Assembly: GCF_022836875.1 (NCBI RefSeq)
Contig: NZ_CP090376.1
Coordinates: 992,001-1,056,000, forward strand
Direction of reading: 5' to 3'
DNA length: 64,000 nucleotides
Source of the DNA: Flavobacterium enshiense
GTDB lineage: Bacteria; Bacteroidota; Bacteroidia; Flavobacteriales; Flavobacteriaceae
Part shown: positions 36,132-43,342 of the stretch, in pieces
Numbering within the stretch: position 1 is the first letter of the stretch
How the letters are laid out: the number at the start of each line of letters is the position of its first letter
Program-made: the position numbers and the translations under genes
The notes under the pieces: generated by a model
Told to the model about the DNA's origin: nothing
The model's database searches: none
The model's input: only the letters and a program-made list of their open reading frames with translations

Positions 36132-36659
36132 ATGTACAAAAGCTATTTAATATTAATTAACGACTATCTCTTAACCTTGAAGAATAATGTAATCTTTGAT
36201 TTCATTATTCCTTTTGTTGTTACTTTTATTTTATCAATTTTATTAAATAATAATTTATTAAGGTTTGATAATGATTTTGTCATTAATACCATAACAGTAT
36301 TAGGAATTTTAGCAGGTTTTAGTGTTACAGCAATAACTATTTTAACCACAACAAATAATGAAACAACTATAAAACTAAAAGAAAAAAAAACGGGTATAAT
36401 TGTAGATGGTTTAGAAGTTAGCTTTTTCAGAAAATTATATATCCTTATTAGTTATTCAATTTTAATTTGTTTAATAACTATAATTTTAAATACAATTGGA
36501 TATTTAATTCATTGGCGTTATTTTTTTAATAGTAATACAGTACTAATTCTTAAAGCAATGGATATATTTCTAATATTACACATATTTTTTGTAAATATTC
36601 GGAATATTACTTCGTTGTATTTTCTTTATTTTGATGAAACAAATTTAAAAGGTAACTAA
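36132..36659 (+). CDS. Four-TM membrane protein, unknown module gene 3
   Basis: 175 residues with four predicted membrane helices (IFDFIIPFVVTFILSILL; FVINTITVLGILAGFSVTAI; LYILISYSILICLITIILNT; LILKAMDIFLILHIFFVNI) and a short basic cytoplasmic loop KLKEKKTG. Very AT-rich. The helix GILAGFSVTAITIL recalls small membrane partners in bacterial immunity loci. No enzymatic motif. Coupled to gene 2 by a 10-bp gap. Confidence 0.68.
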   Translation: MYKSYLILINDYLLTLKNNVIFDFIIPFVVTFILSILLNNNLLRFDNDFVINTITVLGILAGFSVTAITILTTTNNETTIKLKEKKTGIIVDGLEVSFFRKLYILISYSILICLITIILNTIGYLIHWRYFFNSNTVLILKAMDIFLILHIFFVNIRNITSLYFLYFDETNLKGN

Positions 36660-36896
36660 TATCACTGCATAAAACAGTGGTTTTGTTAAAGATTTGTTGG
36701 GTAGGTAACGGTAAGAGTTTAAATTAGTACTCCTCTACTATTTATCCACTTTTTCTTTTAAACTTTACGGTTTATTTGTAAACATCAGTAAATAAAGTGC
36801 CCGCCTATACAAAACAAAATAAACGAATTTACTATTGTAAACTTCCTATAAATTATACCGTTTAAAAAATCAATTCACTTCAATAATAAAAATTTT

Positions 36897-37526
36897 ATGT
36901 GCTTCCATTCAAAACAAACCAAATTGGCACTTGAAGTAGAAAACCGTTTCAATGCCAAAATTGATAATCCAACAGAATTTCAACCTCAGGAAAGTATAAA
37001 TGGTTTTTCCTATTCTAAAACACCTGTTATAATTGACAAACATCCTGAAATAATAACACACTTCAATTGGGGTTTAATACCTGCATGGGCCAAAGACGAA
37101 GAAATTCGCAAAATGACCTTGAATGCCAGGATTGAAACAATTGAGGAAAAACCATCTTTCCGGGATTCTGAAAACAAACGTTGTTTGGTTATTGCAAATG
37201 GTTTCTATGAATGGCAGTGGTTGGATCCAAAAGGAAAAACAAAGAACAAGTACGAAATTGGAATCGGAAACGATGACTTGTTTGCTTTCGCTGGTATTTA
37301 TTCTCAATGGAAAGATAAAACTACAGGAGAAATAAGAAACACTTACGCCATTTTAACAACAGAAGCCAACCCTCTAATGGCCGAAATTCACAATACCAAA
37401 AAAAGAATGCCGGTAATTTTAAAAAGGGAAGATGAGGTTAAATGGTTGGAACACGCCCCTATTCACGATTTTGAATATCCCTATCAGGTAAATTTAGTCG
37501 CCAAAAACTTAGATGCTGCTTTCTAA
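36897..37526 (+). CDS. SOS response-associated peptidase (SRAP/HMCES family)
   Basis: 209 residues. Begins MCFHSKQTK: Cys2 becomes the N terminus and forms the thiazolidine cross-link to abasic sites in single-stranded DNA. Other conserved blocks are HFNWGLIPAWAKDEEIRKMT, NARIETIEEKPSFRD, GFYEWQW (catalytic Glu) and HNTKKRMPVIL (catalytic His). It protects abasic sites and is often next to lexA/umuDC-type genes. Here it lies 3.2 kb downstream of umuC in the island, separated by the unknown module. Confidence 0.95.
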   Translation: MCFHSKQTKLALEVENRFNAKIDNPTEFQPQESINGFSYSKTPVIIDKHPEIITHFNWGLIPAWAKDEEIRKMTLNARIETIEEKPSFRDSENKRCLVIANGFYEWQWLDPKGKTKNKYEIGIGNDDLFAFAGIYSQWKDKTTGEIRNTYAILTTEANPLMAEIHNTKKRMPVILKREDEVKWLEHAPIHDFEYPYQVNLVAKNLDAAF

Positions 37527-37928
37527 TTATTCTAATGTAAAAGGATTACGATATAATAAATCGATTGTTATTTCTTTCTTTATGAAGCCTCGTTCTTTAA
37601 TAATAGTAGTCCAAAATGGGCTGTAATTTGAAATTAAATCTAGGAATGCTCCAATAATTTCATCTTCAGAATTATTCAGTTTTATACCAAGATATTTTTC
37701 ATTGCAAATTATTCTAACTAGCTGCCCATCGTATAATAATTCATCATTTCCATCAGCTGTGTTATCGGGTGCCATTCCAATATATATTAAGTTCATATTT
37801 CCCTTTTCCAATAAATTACTAATCTGAGGTTTTAGAAATAAAAACAAATTTTCCTCCGACAAACCTTTAGGTACATCAAGTTCATCTGCTTTAACAATGA
37901 TGGCAATATCTTCAAAAATGAGTTCCAT
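37527..37928 (-). CDS. Hypothetical protein
   Basis: 133 residues, acidic, no signal peptide. It converges on the SRAP gene with no gap. The fold cannot be told by eye; the acidic character and size resemble small immunity proteins, but no toxin partner is adjacent. Function unknown. Confidence 0.6.
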   Translation of the reverse strand: MELIFEDIAIIVKADELDVPKGLSEENLFLFLKPQISNLLEKGNMNLIYIGMAPDNTADGNDELLYDGQLVRIICNEKYLGIKLNNSEDEIIGAFLDLISNYSPFWTTIIKERGFIKKEITIDLLYRNPFTLE

Positions 37929-38850
37929 ACAATAAAATTAAGAAATCCACTGATAGGTTTTCATAAGAAAGTCCAATAAAAAGACACGGGCAAAAAAGCG
38001 GTCTCTCTCCAGTCCGTGCCCTTTGTTCCGGTCGGTTGCTCCAGTCGTACCTCCGTTCCGCAATTCACAAATCATCACCAAAAAATAGGAGCTTGAAAAT
38101 AAGCACCTATTTTTTTGCGCTGCTTTGTCCTCCTCTCCACACGGTCACTCCCCTGCGTTCGTAGTCGCTACTCCATCTGCACTACAACTTTATTCCGTTA
38201 CACTCCATAAAGTAGTAGTACAGCTGCCGCTCCTTGTTGTTTCAGCGGTTGCTAAACCGCCCAGTTATCGGGGTGGCTCCGTTCGGTGAAAAACCTCACT
38301 GTGCCCTAAATCAAGGTAACCGCAAGCGGCAATTTTATTGTGTCCCCGCCGTTTCACGCTCCCAGTGCTTCTCTCCACTCCGCTAAAGCTCCGTTCCATT
38401 CCCGCCCTGGGGTAACTGTTCGGAGCCGCAACACCGCCACTGCGCTCCTCACAAAAAATAATCTCCGTTATCACTCCAATTATTTTTTGCTGCGGTGCTT
38501 GGGGGTGTTCTTTCATAAGAACGTTCAGCTTGAAAAAACAAATAAAAAGAAAGTAAAGGTAAGCTCCGGTTTCAGAAAAATAAAGTTCAAGCCTTCGGTT
38601 TTAAAAGAAATCTCCACCCTCCTTTATCTCTTTAATTGGCGAATCTGCAATAATCAAGTCAATATTTCATAACAATTTCGGTAATAATACCCGGGTAGTA
38701 TTTCTTTTAAAAAACTTGATTTTTCTGAAACCTCCACTAGAGATATCACTTTCTTTTTTTTCTTTTTTTCTTTCAAAAAATGATGTTAGAAAAATGGTGA
38801 AAAGGAAAAATACGGGATATCCGATTAACAACTTTTTAAAATTTATAGCC
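37929..38850. other. 0.9-kb apparently non-coding, compositionally odd region
   Basis: About 920 bp without a convincing gene. The plus strand from ~37980 to ~38510 is much richer in C (runs such as CTCC and CCGC) and higher in GC than the flanking island. Near the right end GGTTTCAGAAAAATAAAGTT (38568-38587) pairs with 38713-38732 (two mismatches), and TTTTAAAAGAAAT (38599-38611) with 38700-38712: a ~165-bp inverted repeat. Small open frames exist on both strands but look random. It could hold an origin of replication or transfer, a structured RNA, or a decayed gene. Confidence 0.5.
38568..38732. repeat. Long inverted repeat in the non-coding region
   Basis: Outer arms 38568-38587 and 38713-38732 match at 18 of 20 positions; inner arms 38599-38611 and 38700-38712 also pair. 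The loop is ~90 nt. Candidate origin (oriV/oriT) or regulatory structure. Confidence 0.6.
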
Positions 38851-39273
38851 ATGACAAACTACATTATTAAAACACACAGAAAGGACACAATTTACGCCAA
38901 ACCTCATTTATTTATACTAAACAAAGGGATGAACAGCGGAAAGCCGCAGAAAGAACCATTTACCAACAGTTTTGTAATTATCTTTTCAAACGAAGAAGAT
39001 TGCGAAACAGTATATTGGATAGCGTTCAGCTTATGGTAGTCAAAGTTTTGGCATATGTACCTTCGCAATTCAGTGATTCCCTTTATTAACCTATACGATT
39101 TTAAAAAAGAGTTTTTTCCAAAAGTCACACGTTTAGTTCAGGACCACGAGCAGCACCAAAAAGATATACAAGCACTCAAACTTTTGGAATTGAAAGAAAA
39201 GCAATTCAATGAAAACATAAATTTAATTAACAATTTAAGAAGAGTTATTTTGTATCGGTATTCCAGCAAATAA
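38851..39273 (+). pseudogene. DUF6943-like gene interrupted by an in-frame stop
   Basis: ATG 38851 gives MTNYIIKTHRKDTIYAKPHL ... VYWIAFSLW and stops at TAG 39037-39039. Without any shift the same frame goes on SKFWHMYLRNSVIPFINLYD ... to 39273. A single C-to-T change (CAG to TAG) explains this. The joined ~140-residue protein resembles a small family I remember as DUF6943, common on Bacteroidota conjugative elements, role unknown. Probably a degraded gene, unless the stop is suppressed. Confidence 0.72.
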
Positions 39274-39380
39274 AAAGGATAATCATTTCAATCTACAATA
39301 GTCCTGTTTTGAAAACCATATAATAATACAATATGGAAAAAATAACAAAAGGGTTAAAATATAGTGCCTCTTAGGTTGAT

Positions 39381-39917
39381 TTAAGTATTGTGGTTGCTTC
39401 TAAATGTAAAGGTATCTGATACAAAATACTGTCTTATTTTAGTATCAAATTTTCGAAGTACAACGCTATCACACAAAAAAGTCTCATTGATTTCGGTAAA
39501 TAATTGCTTGGCTGTTTCAAGTTTTTGCGGAGATAATCTTCTGGCTATCGACAGATGAGGATCAGTACTTATTTGTAATTCCCTGGGGTATAATGACTCT
39601 TGAAATTGGATCATTATAGGGACCAATTTCTCTTTGGAATTTTCGTCAGTCGATATAAAAAAAGCACCGTTGGGGAAAGTACCATATCCGTTTAAGCGAA
39701 CTTCGAAAGGTTCAACTGAATTACTCAAATGCTGCAATTTATTTTTTATACTTACCAATTCTTCATCATTGGCTTTGAAATTGCAGATTGTAATATGTCC
39801 TACCGAATTTTTACTTGAAAAGCGACCTACTTGGAGTGCTAATTCATCCTTCATGCCCTTCATTAATTCTATAAGGGATTCAGAAGGTAAGATGGCCAGA
39901 TTATATTTATTTTCCAT
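39381..39917 (-). CDS. 2'-5' RNA ligase/2H phosphoesterase family protein
   Basis: 178 residues. The two HxTx-type motifs are HITICNF (near residue 42) and HLSIAR (near residue 121), spaced as in the LigT/2H fold. Members cut or ligate 2'-5' or cyclic phosphodiester bonds in RNA or nucleotides; some act in immunity by removing cyclic-oligonucleotide signals. No CBASS or other signal-generating gene is seen nearby. Stands alone on the minus strand. Confidence 0.87.
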   Translation of the reverse strand: MENKYNLAILPSESLIELMKGMKDELALQVGRFSSKNSVGHITICNFKANDEELVSIKNKLQHLSNSVEPFEVRLNGYGTFPNGAFFISTDENSKEKLVPIMIQFQESLYPRELQISTDPHLSIARRLSPQKLETAKQLFTEINETFLCDSVVLRKFDTKIRQYFVSDTFTFRSNHNT

Positions 39918-40002
39918 ATCGAATACTATGGTTTTTCATAAAGTTAATCATTTATCTTAATTCGGCTAAAAATTCATATTGAAAGAAATTAGGAAAATAA
40001 AA

Positions 40003-40031
40003 AAAAGCCTGGTCTGACGACTAGGCTTTCT
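40003..40031 (-). terminator. Terminator of the 40066-41291 operon
   Basis: On the minus strand AAAGCCTAGTCGTCAGACCAGGCTTTTTTTT: stem AAGCCT-GT/AC-AGGCTT with a T run, 35 bp after the last stop. Confidence 0.75.
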
Positions 40032-40065
40032 TAATATCCGGAAAAGGTTACCAATCAAAACCGGA

Positions 40066-40242
40066 CTATTTATTTTTGGACTTTATGAGCTTTTTTAAGA
40101 CCGTCGAAACCGAAAAACTTACAATCGCTCCGACCACCGCTAATATAATAGTTTTTATCACATCTTCGGAGGTGATGTTCGGCACGATGCTTAAAAAGGT
40201 TCCTGCAGCAGTTCCAGCCGGAATGGAATTATTTGATTCCAT
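40066..40242 (-). CDS. Small single-TM protein, unknown module gene C
   Basis: 58 residues: MESNNSIPAGTAAGTFLSIV, then PNITSEDVIKTIILAVVGAI, VSFSVSTVLKKLIK and a Lys-rich end. One predicted membrane helix with a basic tail, similar in outline to small phage holins. The start at 40242 overlaps the upstream gene stop by 14 bp, so it is translated from the same operon. Confidence 0.62.
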   Translation of the reverse strand: MESNNSIPAGTAAGTFLSIVPNITSEDVIKTIILAVVGAIVSFSVSTVLKKLIKSKNK

Positions 40243-40507
40243 CACGAGGTAAGTTCTTATTTTCTTCCTGTAGACTTTTTACAATCTCTTTTTCGAGTTT
40301 CGCATCTTCGTCCACCGTAACCTGACTAACTGCCGACAGTACGCCTCCGGCTACTGCCGCATAACTGGCCACTGTTACCACTACCGCCGGCAGTGCCACC
40401 GGGGCAGCTGCAATACTACCACCGACAGCCAGTAAGGCCAATCCAACCGTTCTCAAAACCCTGAAAAACTTCGGGGTAGGGGCTTTTGCTCTTTCTACTA
40501 CATTCAT
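40229..40507 (-). CDS. Ala/Gly-rich membrane protein, unknown module gene B
   Basis: 92 residues. A basic N terminus (MNVVERAKAPTPKFFRVLRT) is followed by hydrophobic stretches (VGLALLAVGGSIAAAPVALP; AVVVTVASYAAVAGGVLSAV) and a charged tail (DEDAKLEKEIVKSLQEENKN). Two membrane segments are likely. Between genes A and C in one operon. No family recognised. Confidence 0.65.
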   Translation of the reverse strand: MNVVERAKAPTPKFFRVLRTVGLALLAVGGSIAAAPVALPAVVVTVASYAAVAGGVLSAVSQVTVDEDAKLEKEIVKSLQEENKNLPRDGIK

Positions 40508-40532
40508 TTTAAACTCCTTTCCTTTTTAAAGA

Positions 40533-41291
40533 TTAAACGCCTCCGTCCACATTCACAATCGACAACGGGTTGTATGCACCGTTTTTAAGTGGGTACATTT
40601 GTCCGTTCATCTGTTGGTAAAACTCAATTCCCAAAGCCAAAACAAGCGGATGAGTTGAGTTAGCCGTTACCGCATTGCTGAGGTTGATTACAGCCGTAGC
40701 AGTAGTGTCCCAAGGCAGAATTGCGGTTTCGGTTGTCTCCATCACAAATGTTTCATTTTCAAAATCAATTTCCGAACCACCGGAAATTACTTTGAAATGC
40801 GTTGTTCCAGTGGGAGCTGCAATCATGTTCCCCGGGATGAATGACGGAATGTTTACAACTAACGTACCTGCAGTACGATCAATCGTTGAGGTATAAGGTG
40901 CAAACAAACTCGTACCAAGTTTTCCGCGAATATTGAAATCAAAGCCCAAAACAAGCTCAATTTCCCCATCGATTACGTTTCGTAAACCACGGTCGGAAAC
41001 CGTGTCAGCCTGGATAACCTTCACCATGGTTTGCGTTAAACGGCTTACCATTCTGCTGTCAGCAGAATTCAGCAACAATGTTCGTAAGGCCGTTCTTAAA
41101 ACCTTACCGGCCTTACCGGCCCTTCCAAACTCCGAGCCGTTTTCACGGGTTCTCTGGAAAGCAGGATCGCTCGCAATTCTGCTCGCATCGATTCCGCCTT
41201 TCTCACGAGCCAAATGCCCGTCCTGTGTTTTGTAAAAGGTAATATCCCCGATAGTACCTTTCAATTTAATTATGCCTTTTTGTCTTGCCAT
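40533..41291 (-). CDS. Conserved hypothetical protein, unknown module gene A
   Basis: 252 residues, no signal peptide. The N terminus MARQKGIIKLKGTIGDITFY then KTQDGHLAREKGG has a strand-rich, basic character; the middle is strongly helical and Arg-rich (GRAGKAGKVLRTALRTLLLN; RMVSRLTQTMVKVIQ), and the C-terminal half is a beta domain ending in NPLSIVNVDGGV. From memory similar proteins are frequent in Flavobacterium genomes, without known function. GC content is higher than in the rest of the island. Heads a three-gene operon with two small membrane proteins. Confidence 0.72.
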   Translation of the reverse strand: MARQKGIIKLKGTIGDITFYKTQDGHLAREKGGIDASRIASDPAFQRTRENGSEFGRAGKAGKVLRTALRTLLLNSADSRMVSRLTQTMVKVIQADTVSDRGLRNVIDGEIELVLGFDFNIRGKLGTSLFAPYTSTIDRTAGTLVVNIPSFIPGNMIAAPTGTTHFKVISGGSEIDFENETFVMETTETAILPWDTTATAVINLSNAVTANSTHPLVLALGIEFYQQMNGQMYPLKNGAYNPLSIVNVDGGV

Positions 41292-41565
41292 AACTTCAAT
41301 AATTTAATTCAATAAATAGTTTCACACTCATTCAATCATCATCGCGTTGCAACATTTCCCGATTGATTATGAAGCAAATTTGAGCTGAATTTTGAAAAGA
41401 TTTGAAGTAGGGGAGTGCCATACGTCCAAAAGCAATTCATTTGTCTTAACTACACTTTAAATGACCTCTCTCAAAAAATCATTTTTTTGAATAATTTTAT
41501 ACAGTGATAAAGGATACCAAAGGCAAGTCAAAGGCATAGATAATGTATTAATATTTATTTATATT

Positions 41566-41766
41566 ATGAGTAAGGAATTAACCAGGATATGTATCTACCC
41601 GAAGGACATACAGCGTATTACAGGGAAGAGTTATCGCCAAAGCACAAGAATGCTTCTGCAAATTAAAGAATCACTTAATAAGCCTAAAAATCACTTAATA
41701 AGTGTAACAGAATTTTGTAATTATACTGGATTGAATTTTGAACAAGTGAAAGAATTAATTGTATGA
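41566..41766 (+). CDS. Small hypothetical protein, possibly DNA-binding
   Basis: 66 residues: MSKELTRICIYPKDIQRITG then KSYRQSTRMLLQIKESLNKP and SVTEFCNYTGLNFEQVKELI. The residues IYPKDIQRITGKSYRQSTRM are reminiscent of a short helix-turn-helix. It lies just inside the island right end and could be a regulator of end genes; unproven. Confidence 0.6.
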   Translation: MSKELTRICIYPKDIQRITGKSYRQSTRMLLQIKESLNKPKNHLISVTEFCNYTGLNFEQVKELIV

Positions 41767-41886
41767 TTTTCCAAGGCATTTTATCTAACACTAGTTTAAA
41801 AATTAGCCTTGTATAAGTAGGAATTTGAGTCAGGATTGATTATTTTTGTATTAATCAGTTCTTAATACAAATTGAAACAAAAATAT

Positions 41887-41907
41887 TAGTGCACAATTTA
41901 GTGCACT
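41887..41907 (+). promoter_or_regulatory. GTGCAC repeats near attR
   Basis: TAGTGCAC at 41887 and TAGTGCACT at 41899 repeat the pair at 19174/19186 with the same 12-bp spacing, about 50 bp inside the right boundary. Candidate recombination-arm or regulator sites. Confidence 0.5.
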
Positions 41908-41954
41908 TGAAATTATTTATAGGTAAGACCGCAATATAGCAGGGTTTTTGGAAT

Positions 41955-41978
41955 GGGTTAAAATCCCTTCCTCTCTGC
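41955..41978 (+). repeat. attR: partial tRNA-Ser 3' end
   Basis: GGGTTaaAATCCCTTCCTCTCTGC copies the tRNA end at 19050-19073 with two changes that spoil the T loop. It marks the right boundary of the island. Confidence 0.93.
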
Positions 41979-41985
41979 AAAATGT

Positions 41986-42016
41986 AAAAAGGCAATCTTA
42001 GGATTGCCTTTTTTTA
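41986..42016 (+). terminator. Terminator right of attR
   Basis: AAAGGCAATC-TTA-GGATTGCCTTTTTTT. Eight bases after attR, so probably the original terminator of tRNA-Ser before the island inserted. Confidence 0.85.
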
Positions 42017-42044
42017 GTTACCTTAGTGCGGAAAATAATACGGT

Positions 42045-42728
42045 ATGACGAGATTTTTATTGTTGGCTTTTTTTGTAGTTGCGCCATTTCATGTTTTTTC
42101 ACAAAAGGATGAAGGTGACGCAGCTAAAAACGAAACTATAAAAGTAACCGATTCGCTTTTCAGGGAAGATCAGTTTTATTTTTCGATAAGTTATAACTTG
42201 GTTCAGAAAAGCCCCGAGGGATTCAAGCAGTTTTCATTTTCACCTTGTTTTACAGGTGGATTTCTAAGAGATTTTCCGGTTTCAAAAAACCGTCATTGGG
42301 CACTTGCTCCCGGTGTAGGGTATTGTTATACCAATATTAAGCAGTTTATTAGCACTGATGACCTTTTTTTGGAAAATCAACCTGCTATTCCGGAAAATAT
42401 AGAAACCCGAATCATTACCCACAGCATTGAACTTCCGTTAGAAATCCGTTGGAGAAATGCCCCTGTAAAAAGTCATAAGTTCTGGAGGGTTTATACCGGA
42501 TTCAAGGCGCGTTATATTTTAGGTACCAAAATAGAACTGGATTCCGAAAGCTATGGAGGTTTTACCGCAGATGTTATTGATAATGTCAACAAATGGCAAT
42601 ATGGGACTTACGTTTCTGCAGGCTATAATACCTGGAACCTTCATGTGTATTATGGTCTAAACCCGATTTTTAAATCCGGATCCAAACTTGCCGACCTTAA
42701 TTTTGGGTTCATGTTCTATATTCTATAG
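42045..42728 (+). CDS. PorT-like outer membrane beta-barrel protein
   Basis: 227 residues with a signal peptide (MTRFLLLAFFVVAPFHVFSQ). The mature protein has alternating strands (FYFSISYNLVQKS; ALAPGVGYCYTNIKQF; FWRVYTGFKARYILGTK; LHVYYGLNPIFKSGS) and a terminal FGFMFYIL, like the PorT family of 8-strand barrels. Some members assist type IX secretion, but this one could be another barrel. It converges with the PAP2-like gene, with a 6-bp overlap. Confidence 0.75.
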   Translation: MTRFLLLAFFVVAPFHVFSQKDEGDAAKNETIKVTDSLFREDQFYFSISYNLVQKSPEGFKQFSFSPCFTGGFLRDFPVSKNRHWALAPGVGYCYTNIKQFISTDDLFLENQPAIPENIETRIITHSIELPLEIRWRNAPVKSHKFWRVYTGFKARYILGTKIELDSESYGGFTADVIDNVNKWQYGTYVSAGYNTWNLHVYYGLNPIFKSGSKLADLNFGFMFYIL

Positions 42729-43337
42729 CCAAAAATACCAAAGGCTTAATTGAGGGATTGCACCCACGACAATACCGACCAATAATTCCTTCATCGAATG
42801 AGCCTGCATATACAAGCGGGAAGAAGCTACCAATCCGATTGAAATAATAAAAAAGGATACTAAACTTACTAAAGGGATTCCGTAATGAATGGAAATACCG
42901 ATGATAAAAAGTGTCATGCCTGTAATCCCAATCATGTGAATGCTGGCTTTAAAATGAAATACGATAAGGAGCAGTGTTAAGAGTGTGCTGATCAGGGCTC
43001 CCAAAAAGAAATAGTACAATTCCGGAACTACAACAGTGGAAAAACTGTGTTGTGTCAGAATAAGAAAAAACATGGCCTGAAACGCCAATGGCAGACGTCG
43101 CTCCTTTTTTTCGTGCAGCATAATGCTTGATTTTGCCAGTCCTAATGACTTTAAGAGGAAATACATAGAAATGGGCAAAAACACCGTCAAAATTGAAATC
43201 TGGAACAAGATCAGAAAGATCTCGTAGGGATAGAAAAAAGAGCGGGTTACAAAAAAATAAAACAAAGCGGCATATACCGAAATGAACAACGGATGAAAAA
43301 GATAGGAAAAAAAAGGGAGTATCTTTTTTGGATCCAT
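42723..43337 (-). CDS. Membrane protein, PAP2-related
   Basis: 204 residues with about six membrane segments. The C-terminal part SSRLYMQAHSMKELLVGIVV has the Arg...His...E/G pattern of the last PAP2 phosphatase motif, but the complete first motif (KxxxxxxRP) is not clear, so activity is uncertain. It probably sits in the inner membrane in lipid phosphate metabolism. It starts 6 bp after rpoN. Confidence 0.65.
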   Translation of the reverse strand: MDPKKILPFFSYLFHPLFISVYAALFYFFVTRSFFYPYEIFLILFQISILTVFLPISMYFLLKSLGLAKSSIMLHEKKERRLPLAFQAMFFLILTQHSFSTVVVPELYYFFLGALISTLLTLLLIVFHFKASIHMIGITGMTLFIIGISIHYGIPLVSLVSFFIISIGLVASSRLYMQAHSMKELLVGIVVGAIPQLSLWYFWL

Positions 43338-43342
43338 TGTTT

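Larger units (their letters stand above)
19074..41978. mobile_element. Integrative genomic island at tRNA-Ser(GGA)
   Basis: About 22.9 kb bounded by direct repeats of the tRNA 3' end. It carries a tyrosine integrase next to attL, RteC-like and excisionase-like regulators, two replication-type genes, a type I restriction-modification locus, secreted nucleases, umuDC, SRAP and several unknown modules. I find no relaxase, VirD4/TraG, VirB4 or phage capsid/terminase gene, so it is not self-transmissible by any machinery I can see. It may be a satellite or a mobilised island. The boundaries are firm; the mode of transfer is inference. Confidence 0.92.

Noticed and set aside
38265..38516. 83-residue minus-strand frame in the GC-shifted region
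   Set aside because: Composition-driven open frame, low-complexity-like sequence with no recognisable domain, overlapping another frame on the opposite strand.
38340..38672. 110-residue plus-strand frame
   Set aside because: Lies across the inverted repeat, has no family features and looks like random translation of C-rich DNA.
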